From Theropithecus gelada (lineage: Eukaryota; Chordata; Mammalia; Primates; Cercopithecidae): 64,000 bases of DNA. The notes beneath the pieces are model-generated. The model worked only from the letters and a program-made list of their open reading frames with translations, had not been told where the DNA came from and ran no database searches. Below, in pieces: positions 56,255 through 64,000 of the stretch. The DNA lies in the NCBI RefSeq assembly GCF_003255815.1, contig NC_037682.1:19984153-20048152 (forward strand), read 5' to 3'. A program made the translations under genes and the position numbers. Numbering within the stretch: position 1 is the stretch's first letter; each line of letters begins with the position of its first letter.

Positions 56255-56540
56255 GCCCCCTCCCAGCTTTCCAATCACATCAACAATTTCTCTTGGCATT
56301 GTTTCCAGTCCCATTAATATTCATAAGCGACTTTCCTATTGTGCTTGCAATTTTCTAGGAGACAGACAGGCCCGCACTTTCCTGTGTTAATAGGATCCAA
56401 AGCTCACCAACTCAGATCTTATTAGCAAATCTCCATTAGATACCGTGGCCCTTGTGGGCCGCCTGATAGGCGAGCTTTGCACCACAGGTGACAGCCAGAG
56501 CAGGTCTTAATCCAATATGACTTTGAAATCCCCTCTGCAG
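56255..56540. promoter_or_regulatory. Candidate conserved regulatory element
   Basis: Repeat-free sequence with SOX-like cores ('caacaat', 'cattgttt', 'ctattgt'), a POU/homeodomain-like 'cattaatattcata', an E-box 'cacaggtgac' and 'cttaatcca' (OTX/PITX-like). Motif presence is seen; enhancer function is inference. Confidence 0.38.
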
Positions 56541-56689
56541 AGACAAGCCCAAGGAGGAGCCTCGGCAAGGAACAGATCAGGTTGAGCTGGCCATCCTATT
56601 AGGGGTGGAAATGGAGTCCCTGGGGCAGCCAGGGCAAAAAGGCTGGCTGTGGATGGGCTGCCTCCCCCCCCAGAAAGGAGCACTTTATT

Positions 56690-56880
56690 GATTCCTTCTT
56701 TCAGTCACTTGGACTTTCATTTATTCAATAAAATAATCACTGAGTGCTTCCCCTGTGCCAGATTCTGGGCTATGGCTGCTTTTTCCCTCCAGAGGCTCAC
56801 GGTCTGGGTACTTGGTGGGGTGGACAGCTGTGCTTATGGACAATTGTTCCATGGCAGGTGCCACGCATAGCCCAAGGTAC
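56690..56880 (-). repeat. L2 LINE fragment
   Basis: 'catttattcaataaaataat', 'gagtgcttcccctgtgccag' and 'attctgggctatggctgc' are antisense L2 3' end. Confidence 0.75.
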
Positions 56881-56999
56881 TGATCCCCAGAGACAGTCAG
56901 GTAAGCAAGCAGGGCTTAGCAATAACTGGGGACAGAGGAGCAGGCTCTAGAAAATTTGTGAGTGGGGAGCAGTGGCTGGCAGCTATTCCTAGGTCTACC

Positions 57000-57190
57000 T
57001 TGTACTTGCAGAAGCTGCTTTCCAGCATGCACTAGCTGCATGACCTTGGCCAAGCCTCTTTACCTCTTTGCTGTATCTTTTCCTATCTGTAAAACATGGC
57101 TAATAGTAGTATTTTCCTCCGAGAGTTGCCATTAGGATTAATGGTACCCGACACACTGGCAGCACCATGTTGGTGTAGCTATTATTATTT
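57000..57190 (+). repeat. MIR SINE
   Basis: 'gctgcatgaccttggccaag', 'ctgtaaaacatggctaatag' and 'agttgccattaggattaatg' follow sense MIR order. Confidence 0.85.
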
Positions 57191-57714
57191 GGGGGAACTC
57201 CAGGGGTCCTCTTCACTTTAGACTTCCTGAACTGAGCCCCAGTTTCTGCATTGTGTGGAACAAGCTTGATGTGTGCAAAGGTTCCAGGCTCTGGGCACAC
57301 GCAGGCCGTCCTGAGCTCAGTGGCTGCTTGTTGTAAAGTCAGGGCATTCAGTGGGCGCTCAGAGAGGGGTGCTGTGTGGCTCCAATGCTAAGCCCCTCAG
57401 CCACTGGGAAAACACTGGTGTGGATGAAGATCCCAGGGGTGGTGGGAGTAAGCCCAGGTCCTGGATGGAAGGCGAGCGAATCTGTGAAATCAGGGAGTTG
57501 GAGCAGCTGACCTGAAGGAAGTCTTTCTAGGTCTGAAATTCACTGACCTAAGGTACAAGGCCCAGACCCCACCCTCCTGGTGCTTGAGGTAGATGAAGCT
57601 GAGAAGCCTGATCTGCTATAAGTCAAATGTGCCCCAACATGCCCCCAAATGATGGACCAAATGTGGGATTCCATGGTTAAGGGGTGACAAGAAGCATGGG
57701 AAGAGAGACTCTGG
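57191..57714. other. Intergenic, nothing recognised
   Basis: No gene or named repeat. Confidence 0.5.
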
Positions 57715-57850
57715 GGGCTGGGGAAGTCAGGGAGGACTCTCTGGAGGGGGCAGGACTTGACCTGATCCAGCTTCTAAGAATGTGGACAGTGAGAAGACAA
57801 GGTGATCCAGGTGATGGACACTGGAGGGGCCAAGGCATGGAAAAATGCTA
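57715..57850 (-). repeat. L2-like fragment (weak)
   Basis: 'cagggaggactctctggagg' and 'gacttgacctgatccagctt' resemble reverse-strand L2. Confidence 0.45.
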
Positions 57851-58764
57851 GAGGATAGAGAGGAAGGGAGTGGAAGCAATGAGGCTAGGAAGGACCCCTT
57901 GTCCTCAGGAGGCCACAAACCAGTGGTCCGAGATCTGTGTTGTTGGCTCAGTGTCTAAAAATATGTGACATTTAACGGCTGCATGTGTGTTTTTCCTTGC
58001 CGCCATCCTCATCACTCCTTGTATCACACTAGGCCCAGTTCATACTTTTAGGTTACCTGCCTGACCCTCAGAGGCATTGGAGTTTGTGACCCCCAAAGGT
58101 AGAACTTTAAAGTTTTGGTGGGAATTCAAGCCCCAGGTGAAGTATGGACCGTTTGACCTTAAAAGCTCTAGAGATTGTTATTAGAGTCTGGGCCCTGGTG
58201 AGCTGTGTTATCGTGGGGTCTAAGGCTCCTGGGCTGGCCACAGAAATGGCAGAGTGCCCCCTGCCAAGTCCCTATAAAAGTGGAAGCTGTGTCTCATAAT
58301 TCCCAGACCCACTTTGGCAAAATGCCTGGTGTCCCTTCCTTGTGGAAGGGGAATTTTTGGCTGATGGGCGCCTGAGTTCGTGATCAGGTTCCTGAAGTCC
58401 AAAATGGTCAGAAGCCATTCTGTGCCCACTCTGGAGCCTGAGTCTGTCCCTGGTCCCCTTCTCTACAGGCTGCAGTGCCAGCCGTTTCCAAAGGCCTGGC
58501 TTGGGAGGAAGAGTGGGGCAAATAAAACACCTGTGAGAGGAGAGAAGCTCTCTAAATTCCCTAAGTTGGTTTCGAGGCTGATGATTTTCATCACCAGTGA
58601 ATCTGGGTGTTTTCATGAAGGCAACTGAAATCTGGATGCTTTGCAGTCAGGGGGCCCAGGAAAGGCAACTTTGGAGTTTTCTATGTAGCTGGGGTTTGCA
58701 AGGGAGAGGGCACAGCTGGGGAGGTGGAGGATGGGTGGGGAGCAGGCTGTTGGAGGGGCAGCAA
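57851..58764. other. Intergenic, nothing recognised
   Basis: No gene; frames up to 114 codons look random. Confidence 0.5.
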
Positions 58765-58930
58765 GACGTTGTGTTTGGGGACATGGGCTTTCTGAGTCAC
58801 AGACACCTGGGTTGGAACTCTGCCTCAGCTGCTGGAAAGCTGTGTGACCTTGAGCAAGCCCCATAACCTCTCTGAGCCATTGCTCAACAATGAATCCATC
58901 ATCTGATAGGCTTTCAACCAAGGAGAACTA
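58765..58930 (+). repeat. MIR SINE
   Basis: 'cctgggttggaactctgcct', 'gctgtgtgaccttgagcaag' and 'ataacctctctgagccattg' follow sense MIR order. Confidence 0.88.
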
Positions 58931-59324
58931 TAATTACGATCACTGTTATTTTGGGGCTAGCCTTGTGGAGTCCTCAGCTGGTGGACAGCTGAGCTCTTCC
59001 ATCTTTGGGAGAATGGGTGTAGCACAGATCCTCTGCCCTTTGACTGCAGGCTGGACTGATCCAAGGGGTCCAAAGGGAGAAAACTTTGAGCCATTATTGA
59101 GCATGGCAGCTGAGGAGTAGAAACGCAGCCTGCATAGAGAGCTGTGTTAGCTTGGCAGCTCCCAGCAAGCTCTGGGGCAGGTACCCAGGGATACTCTCGG
59201 GGATCAAGGGTCAGGCAGTTCCACCTTGAAGAACGAAAGCATCAAAAGTACCACAGCTGGCAGGAACTTTGGGGGCTACCCAGGCCAATCCCATCAGGGT
59301 TTTTTTTTTTTTGTGACAATTTGC
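58931..59324. other. Intergenic, nothing recognised
   Basis: No gene. A T tract at 59301-59312. Confidence 0.5.
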
Positions 59325-60177
59325 ATATTATTAGTTTTTCTTTTAATTGCCACAGTAACAAATTAGCACAAGCTTGGTGGTTTAAAACAACAAGAATAAA
59401 TTCATGTTAAACTACCAAGTTTAAAACAGTTTTGGAGGCCAGAGATCCAAAATCAGTGCCACTGGGCAGAAATCAAGGTGTCTGCAGGGCTGTGCTTTCT
59501 CTGGAGGCTGCAGGGGAGAATCCCTTCCTTGCCTCTTTCAGCCTCTGGGAGTTCCTGGCAACCCTGTGCTTGTGGCTGTGTCACTCCAGTCTCTGCCTTT
59601 GTGGCTATATTGCCTTCTCCTCTTCTGTTCCCTCCCATCTTATAAGGGTACAAGTGATTGCATTTAGGGCCACCGTGATAATCTGGTATAATTGGTATAA
59701 TGTCCCCATCTGAAGATTTTATTTATTTATTTATTTTGAGACGGAGTTTTGCTCTTGTTGCCCAGGCTGGAGTGCAATGACTTGATCTTGGCTCACTGTG
59801 ACCTCCACTTGCCACATTCAAGCGATTCTCCTGCCTCAGCCTCCCAAGTAGCTGGGATTACAGGCACCCACCACCACACCTGGCTAATTTTTTGTAGTTT
59901 TAGTAGAGAAGGGGTTTCGCAATGTTGGTCAGGCTGGTCTCGAACTCCTGACCTCAGGTCATCCACCTGCCTTGACCTCCCAAAGTGCTGGGATTACAGA
60001 TGTGATCCACTGTGCCTGGCCTCAAGATCTTTTATTGTATCTGCAAAGTCTTTTTTGTTTTCTTCTTCTTTTTTTTTTTTTTTTTTTTTTTTCTGTATAA
60101 GGCAGTATTCACAGACTTCAGGGATTAGAACATGGATCTCTTGTGGGGGCCATTATTCAGCCTACCACACCATTAAA
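59325..60177 (-). mobile_element. MLT1-like LTR, split by an Alu
   Basis: Left part: 'cttggtggtttaaaacaaca', 'cactccagtctctgcctttg', 'ttataagggtacaagtgatt'. After the Alu: 'caagatcttttattgtatct' and 'gggccattattcagcctacc'. This is an antisense ERVL-MaLR-type LTR, non-coding. A T run of about 25 (60068-60092) lies in the right half. Confidence 0.65.
59718..60021 (-). mobile_element. Alu SINE
   Basis: A full-length antisense Alu with an ATTT-repeat tail ('atttatttatttattttgag') to 'ccactgtgcctggc', inserted in the MLT1-like LTR. Confidence 0.96.
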
Positions 60178-61129
60178 AAAGACTGTTTTTGGAGTTAATT
60201 TTAGACTCACAGCAGAGTTGCAAAGCTGGTCAAAGAGTTCCCATATACTCCTCACCCAGTTTCCCCTTATGTTAAACTCTTCCACAATCATACAGCATTT
60301 ACCAAAAATTAGGAAATGACTCTTGTGACGGTATTATTCACTATTAACTAAGTTTTGGAATGTGTTCAGATTTCACTTGTCTTCCCATGAATGTTCTTTT
60401 TCTGTTTCAGGATCTGGTCCAAGATATCACATTGCATACATTTAGTGTCTCCTTAACCTCTTCCAGTCGGTGAGTTTCTCAGTGTTCCTTTGTCTTTTAT
60501 GACTTTGACACTTTTGAAAGGTACTGGTCAGTTTTGTTTTGGCGGAATATTCTTCTGTTTGTGTCTATCTGGTGTTTCTTTGTGGTTCTATTGAGGTTGT
60601 GCATTCCTGGGACAGATACCACAGAGGGACGTGCAGCACAGCTGCATCGTATTGGGGGTATGTGATGTTGGTATGTACTAGTCATACATAACTAGTGATG
60701 TTAACCTTCCTCACTTGGTTAAGGTGGTGTCTGCTAGGATTCTCCACTATAAACTTATTATTCTTCCCTTCGTAATTACTCCTTATTTAGGAGAAGATAC
60801 TTTGAGACTGCACACATATCTTGTTTCTGCTCAAACTTTCACCCACTAATTTTAGCATCCATCTATGGATCTCGTCTGTGGCAGTTTTGACTGTGCTGTT
60901 CTATTTCCCTCATTCCTTCTACATTTATTACTCAGAACCCTTGTGTAAGACATTAAGTCTTCTATTCTATTTATGTCTTCAGTTATTTATATCAGTATGG
61001 ACTCAGGAGCATTTCTTTTATTCTTTGGGTTAGAATTTAGCACTGTTGTTATTGATCTTGTTGCTCAAGTCCTTTCAACTTTGGCTGCTGGGAGCTCTTT
61101 CAGGCTGATTTCTGAGCCCTTTCCAATTT
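60178..61129 (-). mobile_element. L1M LINE 3'UTR, about 950 bases
   Basis: A long antisense match to the old L1M 3'UTR: 'gttcccatatactcctcacc', 'caggatctggtccaagatat', 'tttcaggctgatttctgagc', 'ttatatcagtatggactcag', 'ggtggtgtctgctaggattc'. Degraded and inactive. Confidence 0.88.
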
Positions 61130-61254
61130 TCCCCCTCCCTCCCTCCTTTTTTCTTTTCTTTTCCTTTCCTTTCCTCTTTCTTTCTTTCCTTCTTTCCTTC
61201 CTTCTTTCTTTCTTTCTTTCTTTTCTTCTTCCTTTCTTTCTTTTCTTCTTCTTT

Positions 61255-61321
<67 letters not shown>

Positions 61322-61432
61322 CTCTCTCTCTCTCTCTCTCTCTTCTTTCTTTTCCTCCCTCCCTCCCTTCCATCCTGCCTTCCTTCCTTCCCTTCCTCCT
61401 TCTCTCTCTGTCTCTCTCTCTTTCCCTCTTTA
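61130..61432. repeat. (CTTT)n/(CT)n pyrimidine microsatellite, about 300 bp
   Basis: A pure-pyrimidine strand over about 300 bases with very few exceptions. It has an uninterrupted TTTC block of about 16 units (61255-61320), then a CT run (about 61319-61343), then mixed CCTT. Probably a highly variable locus; long artefact frames cover it on both strands. Confidence 0.97.
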
Positions 61433-61714
61433 CTCTTTCTGAGGGTGGATTCCCTCCATGACTATAACCTGTGGTCTCGCACAAGCTTAGAAATTAGCCC
61501 CAGTCTTTCTGTAGATGGTTTTTGATGGACAAGGACTACATCTCTCACTTCAAAGTTCCTGGCACTTAGTACTGGCTGAGCACAAAAAACACACTCAAAA
61601 CCATGAGTGTTCTTGCTTCCCTTCTCCACTCAGCCCCCTTTCCTTCCCACTCTTGGTCACTGAAGATCTGGTCTTGTTTCCTGGAGCATATTCTCAGAAG
61701 GCAGGGGAAAGACA

Positions 61715-61870
61715 CGTGAGGAATGTGGGCCTTGGAATCAGATCTGGGTTCAAATCCGGTCTCCACTGCTTCAGGCTCTGGAACCTTGGGCAGCTGACCT
61801 ACCCTCTCTGTGCCCCTGGAAGAGAGGGATGATGGGATCAATCTCAGAGGGTCAGTGCCAGGATGACAGA
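61715..61870 (+). repeat. MIR SINE
   Basis: 'ccttggaatcagatctgggt', 'aaccttgggcagctgaccta' and 'tctgtgcccctggaagagag' follow sense MIR order. Confidence 0.85.
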
Positions 61871-62414
61871 AGACAATGGATGCAGAGAAGGTTGCACCCT
61901 GCTTGGCCAACTTGGCGATGACTGCTGCAGCCTCCATAGTTGGTTAGAGAAGAAAAGGTAGACGATGTAGGGGGAGGGTGGAATCTCTGCTGTTTAGTCC
62001 TGTTTCCAGGTGAACTTCAATTTTATGCATTCAATTTAAAATAGAAGGGATTTGTGATATATATATAACCATAGGTGATTTGAAATGGATAAGTTTGTGA
62101 GGCTTTGCCTATAAATGTATTATACATAAGACTAAAAAGATCCTCCATCAGACCATATCGTCTCTTTCTTTTTTTTTGCAAGTAGGGTTCCCGTGTTTTC
62201 CATGTTCTGCCCAGGGTGCTCTGGGCCCCAGGACTCAGAGACCCCCAGATGCCGAGTGCCCCTGCCATGAGCATCCTTATGCCTCTGCCTCCTTGGCCCA
62301 CAGGAAAGCAAGCAGTGGCAGCCTGGCATAGCTTCCTTCTCCAACTGGAAGAAAAAGCCTGATGTATTAACGACCACACTTAACACTCCTCAATTTTAAT
62401 CCCTGCTTTAAATC
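61871..62414. other. Intergenic, nothing recognised
   Basis: No gene or named repeat. Confidence 0.5.
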
Positions 62415-62560
62415 TGGCACAATTGTTTTTACAATAAAGCCTGATTTTTTTCACAATAGGGTGCTGAGGGTATGTGCTTTCCATTCAAACACAAAGAAAG
62501 CCCACTTTACTTACTGCAAGAAAGGACATAAATAAAAATCAGCCTTTGTTGGACTAGAAA
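62415..62560. promoter_or_regulatory. SOX-type motif cluster (candidate regulatory)
   Basis: 'cacaattgtttttacaataa' (two facing/tandem SOX cores), 'cacaatagg' at about 62452 and 'cctttgttgg' at about 62543 fall within 130 repeat-free bases. Confidence 0.3.
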
Positions 62561-62639
62561 TTCACAGATTCCAGTCAGATGCCAGGCTGTTCAATGCCCC
62601 CTCTCCTCTCCCTTCCTTGTCATCTCTCTCAGCCTCAGT

Positions 62640-62750
62640 CTCATTCTACGAGCATTCCTGAGCACCTGCTGTATATCAGACACGGGGTTTAGGGGTGAGT
62701 AGGGCACATGACTGCCCTCCAGGAGGGTGAAGTGAATGCTTTAGTGGGCC
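62640..62750 (-). repeat. L2 LINE fragment
   Basis: 'gagcacctgctgtatatcag' and 'catgactgccctccaggagg' are reverse-strand L2. Confidence 0.7.
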
Positions 62751-62805
62751 ACAGGCTGAAGCTGAATAAGCTGGACCTGGACCCTGTAAGCCAGGTAATC
62801 GGGAT

Positions 62806-62900
62806 CAGTGTTTCTCAAAGTGTGGATTCCCTAGATGAGCTCAGGCACTCTCAGGCTTGGCATCAGTCTCTCTGAATCGTGAGTAAGAAGGGTATTTACT
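62806..62900. mobile_element. MER5-like hAT MITE end (weak)
   Basis: 'cagtgtttctcaaagtgtgg' matches a MER5-type terminal repeat. The rest is too diverged to follow. Confidence 0.4.
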
Positions 62901-63689
62901 TTTGAAATCATTGTCAATCCTGATCCTGGAAGGAGAATGGCTCTGGTGGAGGTTGGAATGTCTTTAAGACCTTTCAAGCCCTTGAAATCTTTCATTTTAA
63001 TGAAGAAAGCAGAGCACAGGCTCACAGCCTTCTTGGGCCATGGTGGCTTTTGTGCAAAGTGATTCTGGTTTTCTAATGCAGGAAAGAGAAAACTTTCCTT
63101 TTTAAATAAACAGATCTGTGCTAAGAAAAACAGTTGATGTAAAGAAATATATTAAGTCAATAATTATGTGGATGGCATGAGTACACAACATTCTGTGAGT
63201 GGTAGTGCTGGGATGCCTGAAGACAGTGAACACTGATCTGGGTGATCATTCTCTTGGTGTTTATTTCACAGATGCCATTCCTGACCTCAGGTCTAACAGT
63301 CCCAGCTCTTAGGTGCTGGGGATATGGGAAGGACATTTGTCCATGATTGGGTCAAAGTGTTATGGTTCATGAGTGTCCTTTGAGGTCAGCCTGGTGATGG
63401 CAACAGTAATCAGAGATGCTTCAAAGGGAAGGTGCAAACTGGGGGCCCAGGCAAGTCGGAGACGGGGGCCCCTCTCCCCGGGAAGAATTTCCTCCAGTCT
63501 ATCCTTGGAGAATGTGAGTTTGCTTTTATTAAGGAAAATGACATTTCCTTACACAGATGGTGACTTCTTGGCCCTTCTGTAGCCCTAAATAAGTGTTTGT
63601 GGTTTTGGGGATAAGGACGTTTCCATGAAAGAAAGTGGAGAAACTCCTAACTGTAAATGAGGATGGAATAAGATAGAGCTAGACCAAAG
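62901..63689. other. Intergenic, nothing recognised
   Basis: No gene or confidently named repeat. Confidence 0.5.
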
Positions 63690-63800
63690 CACATATGCTG
63701 TGCCTACAGGAGTGCATGATGAGCTCTGACAGGTAAGCAAGGAAGGCTACCTGCAAGAGGTGGCATTTTAGTTGCTCTTGAAAGGGTGGGATGGGTAAAG
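63690..63800 (-). repeat. L2-like fragment
   Basis: 'gcaaggaaggctacctgcaa' then 'gaggtggcattttagttgct' is reverse-strand L2. Confidence 0.6.
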
Positions 63801-63844
63801 CATGGGGCTCAGGGCACCCCTTCTAGTGAAAACTCTGGTGTGGT

Positions 63845-63990
63845 AGAACGGATTGGAGTCAAATAGTCCTGGCCTTTATTCCAAGATCTTCCCCAGACTA
63901 ACTACCTGACCCTGGATAAGCCACTGCACCTTCATTTCCACTTCTATAGAATGGGCAACGAGGCAGGGGGCTGCCTCTGGCAGGTTTACA
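63845..63990 (+). repeat. MIR SINE
   Basis: 'attggagtcaaatagtcctg', 'aactacctgaccctggataa' and 'catttccacttctatagaat' follow sense MIR order; it runs to near the window end. Confidence 0.82.
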
Positions 63991-64000
63991 GGGAGCATCA

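Noticed and set aside
55827..56390. 187-codon frame, the longest outside CHST1 not explained by a simple repeat
   Set aside because: No domain, no homologue recognised and no splice or polyadenylation context. It ends within a candidate regulatory stretch.
60973..61484. Ser/Phe/Leu-rich (+) and Arg/Lys/Glu-rich (-) frames of about 140-160 codons
   Set aside because: Translation of the CTTT/CT microsatellite.
1..64000. tRNA, 5S, U6, Y or 7SK RNA genes
   Set aside because: I looked for their typical conserved starts and internal boxes; only Alu- and MIR-derived pol III box relics were found, which do not indicate a functional RNA gene.

Overview
The window is primate nuclear DNA and almost certainly human: it is full of Alu elements (several with clear target-site duplications), has THE1/MST-class LTRs, and carries a 411-residue reading frame that I recognise as human-type CHST1, keratan sulfate galactose-6-sulfotransferase. 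From general knowledge CHST1 lies at 11p11.2; that placement is not read from the sequence. The gene is on the + strand here. I see no sign of bacterial, phage or plasmid DNA.

Layout. Bases 1-6870 are intronic, GC-moderate, and contain mostly old MIR copies. A 98-base 5'UTR exon (6871-6968) has clean AG/GT borders, followed by a 1.0-kb intron and a terminal exon (7980 to about 10062). That exon holds the whole coding sequence (8022-9257) inside a CpG-rich block, an out-of-frame overlapping upstream ORF, a G-quadruplex motif four bases after the stop, and a 3'UTR ending at an AATAAA (10043-10048). The more 5' exon(s) and the promoter were not recognised and probably lie upstream of the window.

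Bases 10063-64000 look like a gene-poor flank. I find no second protein-coding gene and no structural RNA gene. The DNA is a mosaic of transposon remains: MIR and L2; antisense ancient L1M, mainly 17.2-21.7 kb and 60.2-61.1 kb; a sense L1M at 46.0-47.3 kb; about a dozen Alus; MLT1 and THE1/MST LTRs; a class I ERV LTR-like block (about 27.1-28.8 kb) with an internal array of about 70-bp repeats; a Tigger element with TA duplications; and MER5-type MITEs. Simple repeats include CATC at 39.2-39.6 kb, CTTT/CT at 61.1-61.4 kb, several GA tracts and a short TTAGGG run. A few repeat-free, homeodomain/SOX-motif-rich stretches (53.6, 56.3 and 62.4 kb) are candidate distal regulatory elements.

How it works together: the only recognisable gene product is a Golgi enzyme. 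The flank could act on CHST1 or on other neighbours only through regulation, which sequence alone cannot show. I did not find a previously undescribed biological system. The most unusual local structures are a 132-base imperfect palindrome (43871-44002), the ERV tandem array, the CHST1 start-codon context and the post-stop G4 motif. Repeat boundaries are by eye and usually good to about 10-30 bases; subfamily names are tentative.
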